This document shows positions 53,847 to 62,697 of a stretch of 64,000 nt of DNA, piece after piece (positions within the stretch are counted from its first letter, which is position 1; every line of letters starts with the position of its first letter). This stretch comes from Rhizobium sp. 16-488-2b (GTDB lineage: Bacteria; Pseudomonadota; Alphaproteobacteria; Rhizobiales; Rhizobiaceae), in contig NZ_JAGHMF010000015.1 in the NCBI RefSeq assembly GCF_017741815.1, forward strand, positions 62,001 through 126,000, written 5' to 3'. The notes under the pieces were generated by a model. It was not told the DNA's origin, did not search any database, and saw only the letters and a list, made by a program, of their open reading frames with translations. The translations under genes were made by a program, and so were the position numbers.

Positions 53847-54569
53847 ATGGATTTTGTAGGCAAGACTGTCATCGTCACGGGTGCGGGCAAGGGTATCGGC
53901 CGGGCGACCGTCGAGCTGTTGATTTCGAAAGGCGCATCTGTGGCGGCCCTCACCCGGAGCGCCGCGAACGTCGAAGAACTCAACGAGTTGGGCTGCACAG
54001 CCAGACAGGTTGATCTCTCTGACGCAGAAGCGACGCGCGAAGCCGCGAGATCTGCGCTTCCCGCGGATTTCCTCGTCAACTGCGCGGGGACGACCGAACT
54101 CCAGCCGTTTCTGGAGACCACGATCGAGGCTTTCGACCATCTATACGCCGTGAACACGCGCGCGCCGATGATCGTCGCCCAGGAATACGCCCGCTCGACA
54201 ATAGAGTCCGGCCGAAAGGGAGCGATCGTCAATGTCTCGTCAGTTGCGGCATTCGTCGGCATACCAGATCATGCCGCCTACTGCGCTTCTAAGAGCGGCT
54301 TGGACGGCCTCACCCGGGTGATGGCCAAGGAGCTGGCACCGCATGGGATCCGCACGAACGGCCTGCATCCGACCGTGACATTGACGCCAATGGCAATTAA
54401 GGCCTGGAGCGATCCCCAGAAGGCTGCCGGAATGCTGGGGCGGATTCCTGTCGGCAGGTTTGCAGATCCGGTCGACATCGCAGAGGTCATTTTGTTCCTG
54501 CTCTCCGACGAAGCCGCGATGGTGAACGGCATCTCCATGCCGGTCGATGGTGGATACATGATCGCCTGA
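53847..54569 (+). CDS. SDR reductase, L-xylulose/dicarbonyl-reductase-like
   Basis: A 240-aa SDR from ATG 53847 with AAAGG upstream, 11 bp after the ATPase stop. 'VTGAGKGIGRATVELL', 'VNCAG', 'VNVSSVAAF', 'YCASKSGLDGLTRVMAKELAPHGIRTN'. The stretch 'HPTVTLTPMAIKAWSDP' followed by 'GMLGRIPVGRFADP' is very close to the DCXR (L-xylulose reductase) family. It probably interconverts a ketose and a polyol (for example sorbose/sorbitol or xylulose/xylitol) imported by the ABC system of this operon. Confidence 0.89.
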   Translation: MDFVGKTVIVTGAGKGIGRATVELLISKGASVAALTRSAANVEELNELGCTARQVDLSDAEATREAARSALPADFLVNCAGTTELQPFLETTIEAFDHLYAVNTRAPMIVAQEYARSTIESGRKGAIVNVSSVAAFVGIPDHAAYCASKSGLDGLTRVMAKELAPHGIRTNGLHPTVTLTPMAIKAWSDPQKAAGMLGRIPVGRFADPVDIAEVILFLLSDEAAMVNGISMPVDGGYMIA

Positions 54570-54871
54570 GATCTTGGATGGAGGTCGATTAGGCCGCCGA
54601 CCGATCTTTGCCGGGCGGCCGGCTCCGATCGCGCGGCGATGCCGAGACCGCAAATTAGCGTTTTGGCGCTACAAGGCTTTGGGACATCCCAGGCGTCGAT
54701 CATGGACGGATTGCCGTTCGTTGAGGCAAAGCGTGAAACTCCGGGAGGACGGGTATTTCACCGCTGTCCCGGAGTCCTGGGCGCTTTCACGGCCGTCCGA
54801 CATAAGCCGACCCGGTGATCGTGATTTCGTGGCCAAATGTGTAGCGACACATCCCCATGAAATCAAGTGCG
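54570..54871. other. 302-bp spacer between convergent genes
   Basis: No gene is seen. It holds a 7-bp hairpin GGCCGCC/GGCGGCC at about 54593-54622 and a separated inverted repeat CTCCGGGA/TCCCGGAG at about 54737-54774, which may act in termination for the SDR gene or the convergent FtsH-like gene. Confidence 0.4.
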
Positions 54872-56758
54872 TTAGGCCGTGTGGAAGGCGTCGCTGCAGC
54901 CGGGCTCGTTAAGCGCGTCCGAGACCTCCCTTCCCATCAACTCTCCGCGCTCGGTGAGTTCGGAAACCAGCTTCAAGCAAATGCTCCGGTTACGTTCAAT
55001 AATTCCAGTCGAGCGTTCCAGCTGCGCCCGAAGGGTGGAATCTACCTCCGCCATCAATGTGGCATCGGCGTTCCTGAGATCGTCGGCACCACCATCGTTG
55101 ACCGGACCGTACGAGGCGAGATTCTTTCCCATTCCGCAAGACCTCTCGAGCGCAATGGCCAGCTTCGTCGCTTCGTGTAGGTCGGATCCAGCACCTCCAG
55201 TGGAACCGTCGTCCCAACATCCCAGGAGCAACTGCTCGGCAGCCATGCCCGCCATGGTCATAGCGATAATGTCGAGATAGTGCTGTTTCGTCCGGCGCTC
55301 CCACACACGGCGAGCGAATACAGCCTGTCCGACATGCTGCTTCGACTGGCCGAGCCGCAACGACGAGACTACGGATACTTTCGACAGTTCCATCCCGAGG
55401 ACGGCGCCAACTACGGCATGGCCGATCTCGTGGATCGCGTTCAACCGAACGACATCCTTTGGCAAAACGACGACGGGCGGCACATACCGAAAAACATCGT
55501 CGACGGTCAGAGAGGTTCTGCGCCGTCTCGCGCTTCTGCGAGCATCCCGTACGATCTGCTGGATAGCGGCACCTGCCAGACCATCGGTGGCCTCGGCGAG
55601 CGCGCGGTGATCATTGGTGCTCAGCTCCTGCCTCAGATGCATCCGGAAGATTGCGGCCCTGGCGTCCGGATCAGGAAGAGGTATCCGGATATGACGATCG
55701 AGGCGGCCCGGCCTCAAAATGGCGGGATCGATGCGATCCGGATAGTTGCAGGCACCGACAACGACGACGCCCTCTCTCGCCTCTAGGCCGTCGAGCTGCT
55801 CCAGCAGTCCGTTTATCGCTTTAATGTCGTAGGACGAGTTGTCGCTATCGAGAGTGTCTCGATCGCCAAATGCATCAAGTTCGTCAATAAACAGAATCGC
55901 CGGCGCCCGCATCTTTGCCTCCGCAAAGCTTGCACGCATCGCCTTGAGGAAATCGCCGAGGTGGCCCTTCGCTTGCCACGTCGCATAGGAGGCTATGACC
56001 AAGTCCATGCCGCATGTCGCAGCAAGCGCTTGAGAGAATATCGTTTTCCCGACGCCCGGTGGGCCGGAAAGCAAAACACCCTTGTCAACATCGTCCCATG
56101 CAAGCCTAGCAGACTGCCACTCGGCGATATCGCGTGCCAGATCAAGCCCCCAGAGCTTCGCCTCACCGTAGCCCTCCATGGATTCAAGCTTCAGGGCAGC
56201 GTCGATTATCGGATTTCGCTGCGATGCACGGGGCTGAGCTTCTTCGAGGTCGCGAAGCTTCTTCAGGACACGTGATATTGGACGCCCCCTGACCACGGCT
56301 AGTTTGAGCCAGCGCCAATTACTTCGTCCAAGAGTTCCTGCCTCTTCGAGCGTTATGTCAACTTTATGCACCCACTTGACCACGCCTCGCACCAATCGGT
56401 CAGAGGGCACCTCAAGCCTCAGGACTGAGTCGAAGGCAATGGCTATCTCGTCGGGAACGTCGCGCACGTCCGCGAAAAGCACGATGGTTCTCTTGTTGGC
56501 GAAATCGTCCAAGATGGTGTCGTAAGTGTCCCGCTTCTCATCGCCCGCGTAAGCGCGATCGGGGACCCGGAAGTCGTTCGTAGGATTCAAGTGTGCCGCC
56601 GCTGCTCGAAGATAGACGCCTTTGTCCTCCCACCTCGGAATGACGATAGCCACCGCATAACGCTCCGCGCGCTCGTAGGCACGAAGGACGCGCGCGATGT
56701 TCGCATACGCGATGTACTCCGGCAGGGCGAAACCCTGACGATTTCGAGAAATGTTCAT
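54872..56758 (-). CDS. Soluble FtsH-like AAA ATPase/M41 zinc protease
   Basis: A 628-aa protein. The N-terminal 200 residues are unrecognised and contain no membrane segment, unlike housekeeping FtsH. The AAA core has Walker A GPPGVGKT (232-239), Walker B 'ILFIDELDAFGDR' (288-300) and the arginine-finger region 'RPGRLDRHIRIPLP'. The M41 peptidase domain has HEIGH (443-447) and the third zinc ligand in 'GGAGSDLHEATKLA'. It is therefore a complete ATP-dependent zinc protease that acts in the cytoplasm. It lies 136 bp after the free-standing M41-type peptidase gene on the same strand. A role in stress or defence is conjecture from context. Confidence 0.87.
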   Translation of the reverse strand: MNISRNRQGFALPEYIAYANIARVLRAYERAERYAVAIVIPRWEDKGVYLRAAAAHLNPTNDFRVPDRAYAGDEKRDTYDTILDDFANKRTIVLFADVRDVPDEIAIAFDSVLRLEVPSDRLVRGVVKWVHKVDITLEEAGTLGRSNWRWLKLAVVRGRPISRVLKKLRDLEEAQPRASQRNPIIDAALKLESMEGYGEAKLWGLDLARDIAEWQSARLAWDDVDKGVLLSGPPGVGKTIFSQALAATCGMDLVIASYATWQAKGHLGDFLKAMRASFAEAKMRAPAILFIDELDAFGDRDTLDSDNSSYDIKAINGLLEQLDGLEAREGVVVVGACNYPDRIDPAILRPGRLDRHIRIPLPDPDARAAIFRMHLRQELSTNDHRALAEATDGLAGAAIQQIVRDARRSARRRRTSLTVDDVFRYVPPVVVLPKDVVRLNAIHEIGHAVVGAVLGMELSKVSVVSSLRLGQSKQHVGQAVFARRVWERRTKQHYLDIIAMTMAGMAAEQLLLGCWDDGSTGGAGSDLHEATKLAIALERSCGMGKNLASYGPVNDGGADDLRNADATLMAEVDSTLRAQLERSTGIIERNRSICLKLVSELTERGELMGREVSDALNEPGCSDAFHTA

Positions 56759-56894
56759 CTACTCATCCCAACCAGGATAGGTGCCGAGCGCGGCCGTACG
56801 AAGCAGCGCCGCGACTGCGACTGAAAAGTTGAACTCAGGGAAGGATTCGAATGCGGTCGTTCACGGGAACACCCGCTTTTGCGACCGCAAAAAA

Positions 56895-57575
56895 TTAGGC
56901 CATTTCCTGCGGTGGGGCTTGAGCTAGGCCGAGCTTGAGGTACCGATGCGTAACGACATCCGACGCAAGCGAAACGATCCGGCTGCTCTCGCCGGCAAGA
57001 ATGCCCAGGACTCGATTGTATTGGCCGTCGAGGATCTTCATCGCTTCCTTCTCAAACCGCTCTGGTAGTGGCAATTGGCCAAGGACATCAATGGCGCCGA
57101 GATAGCCCGGTGTCCTGCCGAAGCCGTAGCTCCCGATCATCCGCCTTGCGACGCCAGTCACCAGTTCGAGATCGCTGCCCAGCACTCCTCCGGAGCCGAC
57201 CGAACGAGCTTCGAAGACGATGGCCTCCGCAGCCATTCCGCCGTATCCAACGGCTATCGAATTGAGCATGCTCGCCTCGGTCGGAATGTTGTTCTCAACC
57301 ACATCGTATTCGGTCAGCCCTCCGCGATACCATGCTTCGGAATCAGATATCCTTGAGATCTTGATAGTGGCACTCGATGCATATCCCACCGCAAGTGCGA
57401 TCAGCGCGTGTCCCACCTCGTGAACCGCCATCCGGAAATAGTCCGCATCCGTGTAAATGGGGATCCCGGTCGCCAGACCCTGCACATGACCATGTTCTCC
57501 ATTCGGCGCGACATCCGGCGGCTCACCCTTCTGCACCTCGACCAGATCCTCGTTTCGCTCCTGTGATGGATCCAT
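56895..57575 (-). CDS. Free-standing M41-type zinc peptidase without AAA domain
   Basis: A 226-aa protein from ATG 57575 (MDPSQERNED); the frame continues up to 57719 but that part has no protein-like features. HEVGH at 52-56 forms the zinc site; 'VGYGGMAAEAIVFEARSVGSGGVLGSDLELVTGVARRMI' provides the third acidic ligand and the FtsH-peptidase helix pattern. It has no ATPase domain of its own. It is upstream of the FtsH-like gene on the same strand, so the two may share an AAA ring or act in sequence. It is divergent from the XRE regulator. Confidence 0.78.
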   Translation of the reverse strand: MDPSQERNEDLVEVQKGEPPDVAPNGEHGHVQGLATGIPIYTDADYFRMAVHEVGHALIALAVGYASSATIKISRISDSEAWYRGGLTEYDVVENNIPTEASMLNSIAVGYGGMAAEAIVFEARSVGSGGVLGSDLELVTGVARRMIGSYGFGRTPGYLGAIDVLGQLPLPERFEKEAMKILDGQYNRVLGILAGESSRIVSLASDVVTHRYLKLGLAQAPPQEMA

Positions 57576-57976
57576 CGTCAAATCGCCCAAGGGGCATGCC
57601 TTGGCGCGGCTTGTGAGTCTATCAGCTGTTCCCAGGCACTTTCGGTTAGGCCTGCCACCTTGAGCCGCGGTGACATCGGCACTCGGATGATGTCCTTGGA
57701 TGCGGTTGTCATCCTGCATGCGGCCTCCAGAACGTTTGTGCTCTCAAGGCGTCGATCCGCCCTGAGAGATCACTTGGCAAATGCGTCGCGGTGTCGAATC
57801 GGACTTTCAAAAAACGCCCCTCTTCATCGTCTTGGATGAAAAGCTTTATAGCAGATGAATCCTAGAGCGCCAGATATGACGCCTAAGGCGTCACAACTTT
57901 TTTGAATCCTTAAGATTCCTGCGTTTGCAAGGGGACCTTGATTGCTACGCCGCGTAACCCATGCAATCACCGGCAG
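57576..57976. other. 401-bp intergenic region with two palindromes near the XRE gene
   Basis: No gene is seen. The right part carries the 17-bp palindrome and the second inverted repeat listed separately. The left part holds the promoter of the peptidase gene, which I could not place exactly. Confidence 0.45.
57877..57893. promoter_or_regulatory. Perfect 17-bp palindrome upstream of the XRE regulator
   Basis: TGACGCCT, a central A, AGGCGTCA: perfect symmetry, about 84 bp before ATG 57977, and followed by ACAACTTTTTT. A second repeat, GAATC-N5-GATTC, lies at 57904-57918. They may be operators for the XRE protein in the space between it and the divergent peptidase gene. The first followed by T6 could instead be a terminator. 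Confidence 0.5.
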
Positions 57977-58249
57977 ATGATCGCTCCGCCTAACGTCCTA
58001 AGAGCCGCTCGCGAACTTCTAGGTATGAAGCAGGTTGACGCTGCGACAGCGTCGGGCCTCTCTAGGCGTACCATACAGCGGCTTGAGTCAGGCGAGCTTG
58101 ACGGTACCAACGCTTCCATTGTCTTGCAGACATTTTACGAAAAGCAAGGGATCGAGTTTGTCCGGCCAATCAACAGCCAAGGATGGGGCCTAGTTGACAA
58201 CACTAGGCTTCGCGCCGGGTTCAGAGAACAGCAGTCGTCAGATACCTGA
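57977..58249 (+). CDS. XRE-family helix-turn-helix regulator
   Basis: A 90-aa protein with a single HTH: 'LRAARELLGMKQVDAATASGLSRRTIQRLESGELDGTNASIVLQTFYEKQGIEF'. ATG 57977 gives the usual start for this family; TTG 57938 would add 13 residues. It is divergent from the M41-type peptidase gene, an arrangement common to phage-type or toxin-antitoxin-type regulators that control their neighbour. Confidence 0.85.
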   Translation: MIAPPNVLRAARELLGMKQVDAATASGLSRRTIQRLESGELDGTNASIVLQTFYEKQGIEFVRPINSQGWGLVDNTRLRAGFREQQSSDT

Positions 58250-58685
58250 ACGCACCGAAACAGCCCAATCGCAATAGTTGGGACCTTCCACGGTCGGCTG
58301 CAGCAGCTTTGTCGTTAATTGGAATTCGTACGCGCTATGCGCACGTTGAATGATAACCCTCCACGGTCATCGGCATCCCTGCCTGTACCGTGCAAGAATT
58401 ATCGCAGATCAATGCAATTTACGCAACCGATTTAATTCGCAAAGCATTGAATTTAATAGATTTTCATTGTCCGAAAAATCTTGCGGCGATGGTATTCTTG
58501 TGGCCAAGCTTCTTAACTGCAAAATCTCCGCTGTATCGCAAGCTCGAACGAAAGAACCGGACGATCTTTTGATCCGGGGGCTTTCTGCCCCCAGACCCCC
58601 GAGGATATTTACAGAAGGGTTATGCCACTCAGCGTCAGCACCCGATACCTCTCGTTTTTGAGGTAAAATCGGTCGATCCGTCAAA
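58250..58685. other. 436-bp non-coding region at the junction with core DNA
   Basis: No gene is seen. From about 58390 to 58500 the DNA is AT-rich. At about 58575-58603 there is a G/C-run hairpin, CGGGGG and GCCCCC followed by ACCCCCG, of the kind seen in repetitive extragenic sequences. The recQ stump ends at its right edge (58686), so this region should contain the right end of the inserted segment. No integrase-type direct repeat can be shown without the left end. Confidence 0.45.
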
Positions 58686-59162
58686 TCAGTGCGCCTCGTC
58701 AATTGCAAAGAGCGCTATCCTGGCATTGCCGATGATATCGCGGAACCCCTCCATCAGGATGCGTTCTGGTGTCACGTAGAGCAGGTCGAGATTTCCCGAC
58801 GAGATCGCCCGGCGAACCTCGACATATTCCTCGCGCGTCAGCGACGAGTTGAGCGCGGCCGCCCGAATACCGAGCTGCTTCATCGCCTCCACCTGGTCGC
58901 GCATCAGCGCGATCAGCGGCGAGACGACGATGCCGACACCATCGCGGCAGAGTGCGGGGATCTGGAAGCAGAGCGACTTGCCGGCGCCTGTCGGAAACAA
59001 CACCAGCGCATCGCCGCCATCGACCACATGCTCGACGACCGCCTGCTGCTTGCCGCGAAAAGCCGGGTAGCCGTAGACGTGGTTGAGAATGCCAAGCGGC
59101 GTGCGCTCGGCGCCAAACAGCGCGTCACCCGCTGAAAACCGTGTATCCGCCGCGTCCATCAA
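58686..59162 (-). pseudogene. recQ: recQ truncated immediately after the DEAH box
   Basis: The first 158 codons of a RecQ helicase: 'NHVYGYPAFRGKQQAVVEHV', Walker A 'FPTGAGKSLCFQ', '[18 protein letters not shown]', '[14 protein letters not shown]', and 'ALFAIDEAH' directly followed by TGA. A normal RecQ continues with C-(I/V)-S-x-W-G; only the first two bases of the next codon (TG) are retained, so the frame meets foreign sequence exactly there. Helicase motifs III-VI and the RQC and HRDC domains are gone. Its ATG overlaps the dnaG stop (ATGA), showing it was the gene downstream of dnaG. The rest of this recQ should exist at the far end of the inserted segment. Confidence 0.9.
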
Positions 59163-61162
59163 TGGCTCGCAGCCCCTTTGACGCGACCGGAGAGCACGCC
59201 GAAGCCATCGATGATCGCTTCCTGGTTCTCAAGCCGCAGGCCCTCGAAATGAACCTCCTGCAGCGCCCGCATCAGCTGGTCGATCACCTCTTCGTTGCCG
59301 CTTTCGGTGGCCTCGGCGATCTCTTTTTCCAGCTCGATCTTCTGCCAGCGCAGCGCCTTGGAGCGCTTGTGGAAGGCGAGCGCCTGGCGATAGCCCTCGC
59401 GCGCATCCTCCATCGCCGCCTGTTCGGTGGCGATCCATAGCCGCGCATTGCGGATCTGCTGCTCCAGCGTCTTGATCAGCCCGCCAAAACCCTGCTCTTC
59501 CAGGCGCTCGATCAGATAATCACGCGTCAGATGCGGACCGGCAACGGCAGCAGCTGCCCCGAGCATGCCCGACCACAGCCGCTGCAGCTCGCGGCTGTCG
59601 TAATCGATCGAGGCGATCTCGTCATATTCGTCCTGCATCAGCGCCGGGTGGTTGACGACGGTCAGCGCCAATACGCTCTCGCGCAGCGCCGGCGTCTCCT
59701 GATGGCCGCGCACCAGCCCGGAGCGGGCCAGCCGATCCGAAATACCGCCGCCGGAAACACGCGCACCGCGCGGGCCATCGTTGCCGCGTCCGCGACCCTG
59801 CCCACCTCCACGCTCGAAGCCGCCGCGATCAAAATTGCGCCGCTCGCCGCCGTCGCGGTTCTGGAACTGCGGCCGGAAAAAGCCGTTCAGCCGGTCGCGC
59901 ATGTCCTGCTGGTAGTGCCGGCGCACATCCTCGTCGGCAATGACGGCCACCAGCTGCCTCAGTCGCGCCTCGAGCTCGGCCTTCGCCTCCGGCGTCTCGA
60001 ACGAGCCTGTCTTTAATTCGCGGCCCCAGATCATCTCGGCCAGCGGCTTGGCCTGGCTCATCACCTTGTCGAACGGCGCCCGCCCCTCGTTGCGCACGAG
60101 ATCGTCGGGGTCCTTGCCATCAGGCAGCAGCGCGAAACGTACGGTGCGGCCAGGCTTGATATGCGGCAGCGCCAGATCGGCCGCGCGATTGGCGGCGCGG
60201 ATACCGGCGCCGTCGCCGTCGAAGCAGAGCACCGGCTGCGGCGTCATCTTCCAGAGCAGCTCCAGCTGGTTTTCGGTGAGCGCCGTGCCAAGCGGGGCGA
60301 CGGCGTTCTCGACGCCCGCCTGATAGAGCGCGATCACGTCCATGTAGCCTTCGACGGCAATGATCGTGCCTTCGCCATTGGCGCCCTGTGTCGAGCGCCG
60401 CGCGCGGGCGAAATTGTAGAGCACGTTGCCCTTGTGGAAGAGCTCCGTCTCGTTGGAATTGAGATACTTGGCCGGCGCGTCCGGCGACATGGCGCGGCCA
60501 CCGAAGGCAATTACTTTCTCGCGCGAAGACAGGATCGGAAACATGATGCGATCACGGAAGCGATCGTAGGACACCGGAATCTCTGGCCCGTGCACGACCA
60601 GCCCGCAAGCCTCGATCTGCTCCTTGGATGCCCCCTTGCCCGCCAGATGCTCCTTCAGCGCATTGCGGCTATCGGGCGCGAAGCCGAGACGGAAGGTTTC
60701 GATCGTCCGCCCCGTCAGCCCACGATCGCGCAGATAGGCGCGTGCGCGTGCGCCGTTCGCCGTCTGCAGCTGGTCCTGGAAGAACTGCGTCGCCATCTCC
60801 ATCACGTCGAGAAGCGTGGTCCGCTCCTTCTCGCGCTTTTCCATGGCGGGATCGGCGACGGGCATCGCGACGCCAGCCATATCGGCGATCGTCTGCACCG
60901 CCTCGGGAAAGCTCAAGCCCTCGAGCTCGGTGAGGAAGCGGAAATGGTCACCGGTCACGCCACAGCCGAAGCAATGATAGCGGCCCTTGCGGTCCTCGCA
61001 GTGGAAGCTCGGCGACTTCTCGCCGTGGAACGGGCAGCATGCCCAGTAATCGGCGCGCGAGACGTTGGTCTTGCGCTTGTCCCAGCTCACACGGCGGCCG
61101 ATCACGTCCGAAATCAGGACGCGGTCGCGTATCTCGTCGAGAAAGGAGTTTGAAAAGCGCAT
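59159..61162 (-). CDS. dnaG: DNA primase DnaG
   Basis: The essential replicative primase, 667 aa from ATG 61162 (MRFSNSFLDEIRDRV); the frame is open to 61213 but homologues start here. The zinc finger is 'CCPFHGEKSPSFHCEDRKGRYHCFGCG' in two parts around residues 40-65. The TOPRIM catalytic core has 'IIAVEGYMDVIALYQAGVENAVAPLGTALTE' and 'PVLCFDGDGAGIRAANRA'. The C-terminal helicase-binding domain follows a Gly/Arg-rich linker (about 440-480). It is normally followed by rpoD in Rhizobiaceae; here the next gene is the recQ stump, whose start overlaps the stop codon. Confidence 0.97.
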   Translation of the reverse strand: MRFSNSFLDEIRDRVLISDVIGRRVSWDKRKTNVSRADYWACCPFHGEKSPSFHCEDRKGRYHCFGCGVTGDHFRFLTELEGLSFPEAVQTIADMAGVAMPVADPAMEKREKERTTLLDVMEMATQFFQDQLQTANGARARAYLRDRGLTGRTIETFRLGFAPDSRNALKEHLAGKGASKEQIEACGLVVHGPEIPVSYDRFRDRIMFPILSSREKVIAFGGRAMSPDAPAKYLNSNETELFHKGNVLYNFARARRSTQGANGEGTIIAVEGYMDVIALYQAGVENAVAPLGTALTENQLELLWKMTPQPVLCFDGDGAGIRAANRAADLALPHIKPGRTVRFALLPDGKDPDDLVRNEGRAPFDKVMSQAKPLAEMIWGRELKTGSFETPEAKAELEARLRQLVAVIADEDVRRHYQQDMRDRLNGFFRPQFQNRDGGERRNFDRGGFERGGGQGRGRGNDGPRGARVSGGGISDRLARSGLVRGHQETPALRESVLALTVVNHPALMQDEYDEIASIDYDSRELQRLWSGMLGAAAAVAGPHLTRDYLIERLEEQGFGGLIKTLEQQIRNARLWIATEQAAMEDAREGYRQALAFHKRSKALRWQKIELEKEIAEATESGNEEVIDQLMRALQEVHFEGLRLENQEAIIDGFGVLSGRVKGAASH

Positions 61163-61544
61163 TTCTACCTCTTGGCTATCCTCCATATAAGCAAGTTCCC
61201 GGGCGCATGCCACGAACTTTGGCCGATAGCCACGCTATACACAGGTTGCTTCGATGACCGGCACCCGACAACGTGGCCACCTGAAACTTTCAACAAAGCG
61301 TGACTGTCGAAGGCACACGCCAAACGGCGAAAGCCTGTCTTCAGGACAAACGAGAACAACCGCGATGGCGGCACTGTCGCGATACACAAATAAAACAACA
61401 CCTTACGGCCGAGACTCGAATCCGATTGCGAGCCGGATACCATAACTGATGTTCGCTTTAAGGCGGCGATTCCCGCCAATTATTATTTTTTTGTAATTTG
61501 AATCCGATGCCGCATCGCAATAACGTCAGTCTCAACAAAGCGAT
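61163..61544. other. Upstream region of dnaG with a terminator-like element
   Basis: No protein gene is seen. On the plus strand GGCGG (61462-61466), a 6-nt spacer, CCGCC (61473-61477) and a T-rich tail with T7 to 61493 resemble a rho-independent terminator, although no plus-strand gene ends upstream. The dnaG promoter must be here on the minus strand. Confidence 0.45.
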
Positions 61545-61690
61545 CCCCTCGCAAGGCACCATCCCTACCCCCGGCGCCGCCTTGCAAGGGTGCCTTTGCA
61601 AATACCCGCTGATGAGGACCCAGGTCCTGCGTCGTCAGCCGGAGCAAAGAGCAAGAAGGCAGGAACGCCCCCAGTTCCTGCCTTCTTTAA
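61545..61690 (+). ncRNA. Candidate small RNA ending in a strong terminator
   Basis: Three consecutive stem-loops. First: GCAAGGCACC at 61551-61560 with GGTGCCTTTGC at 61589-61599 (one bulge). Second: GCTGATGA at 61608-61615 with TCGTCAGC at 61632-61639, enclosing GGACC-CA-GGTCC. Third: the 14-bp terminator at 61653-61687. No protein frame ends here that would need this terminator, and the spacing fits a 140-150-nt RNA. I cannot match it to a named family; the 5' end is a guess. Confidence 0.5.
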
Positions 61691-61691
61691 T
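61653..61691 (+). terminator. Rho-independent terminator of the candidate small RNA
   Basis: AAGAAGGCAGGAAC at 61653-61666 and GTTCCTGCCTTCTT at 61674-61687 are perfect 14-bp complements around a 7-nt loop, followed by TAATTTC. It is a strong stem with a modest U tract. Confidence 0.75.
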
Positions 61692-61814
61692 TTCTACCTG
61701 ACGTTTCATATTTTGCATCTAGACTGCCAATCACAGGCAGATTCCACCAGCAATTGATTGACAGTCGTTGGTCGCAAGTCCAATGAAGGCGGCAACTTCG
61801 GATGGTTGCCAAGC

Positions 61815-62693
61815 ATGCCACATAAGGTTGAAGAATTTTTAGAGAGTGACGCATTTTTCGCGTTGGTTCTGGAATTCGCGCGCGAAATGCTCGCGATCTA
61901 CCGCGAAAGCCCGCGCATCGCGTCGATATTCGCCGCCCAGCAACGCTGGTTGATGGCGCAACTCGGATTCGCGCTTTATTTCGGCTACCCCGATGATCCC
62001 AAGGGTGGCCTCTATTCCGGACGTTTCATTTCATTCGCCATCGAAAAGAAGATCGCCAGCCGCAATACGGCCGCCGCCTTCATGCAGGAAATGCTCGCCT
62101 ATCGCTTCCTGCGCCCTGTCGAAATCCCATCCGACAAGCGCACGCGCCTGCTGGAGCCAACCGAAACGGCGCTCGAGCATTTCCACAAATGGCTCGCCGC
62201 CCACCTGATGATCCTCGACAACCTCGATGGCGGCCATCGTCTTGAGGCGGCGATGAAGGATCCGATGGTCTTTGCCCGCATGCAGCCGCGGATCGCCAAG
62301 GGCATCATCGACAGCGACGCGGTGCGCGATCCCGGCGCGACCTATAATCTTTTCAACTGGGCGAATTCCGGCGGTCTCGTCATGGATCTGCTGATGACGC
62401 GCATAACCTCTTTCGACAAGTCGATGGAGCGCGTCGCGATCGGCAGGTTGTCGCTGAAGGAGATCCGCGACCAGTTCATGATCTCCAACACGCACCTGAA
62501 GCGACTGCTGTCGCAGGCAGCCGAGATGGGCAGCATCGGCTGGTCCGAAGCCTCGTTCAAGGGCGAGACCTGGATGTCGAAGAAGTTCGTGCGGGAATAT
62601 TGGGGCTACCAGGCCGCGAAATTCGCCGTCATCGACGCGGCCGCCGCAAGCGTGCTCGGGCCCGCGGTCCCGAAGACCGCGCGCCTGGCTTGA
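61815..62693 (+). CDS. MarR-like winged-helix protein of unknown role
   Basis: A 292-aa protein from ATG 61815 (MPHKVEEFLESDAFF); an in-frame start at 61758 would add 19 residues. The first part looks like a MarR-type winged helix: 'FAIEKKIASRNTAAAFMQEMLAYRFLRPVEIPSDKRTRLLEPTETALEHFHKWLAAHL'. The second half has another helix-turn-helix-like segment, 'GRLSLKEIRDQFMISNTHLKRLLSQAAEMGSIGW'. So it may be a DNA-binding regulator. It converges with the yqeY-like gene with a 4-bp gap. Confidence 0.75.
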   Translation: MPHKVEEFLESDAFFALVLEFAREMLAIYRESPRIASIFAAQQRWLMAQLGFALYFGYPDDPKGGLYSGRFISFAIEKKIASRNTAAAFMQEMLAYRFLRPVEIPSDKRTRLLEPTETALEHFHKWLAAHLMILDNLDGGHRLEAAMKDPMVFARMQPRIAKGIIDSDAVRDPGATYNLFNWANSGGLVMDLLMTRITSFDKSMERVAIGRLSLKEIRDQFMISNTHLKRLLSQAAEMGSIGWSEASFKGETWMSKKFVREYWGYQAAKFAVIDAAAASVLGPAVPKTARLA

Positions 62694-62697
62694 TCGA

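Noticed and set aside
58409..58708. 99-codon minus-strand frame spanning the recQ junction
   Set aside because: It has no protein-like composition or ribosome site and merely reads across the joint in another frame.
60161..61153. 330-codon open frame on the plus strand
   Set aside because: It is antisense to dnaG, whose zinc finger and TOPRIM motifs are unambiguous.
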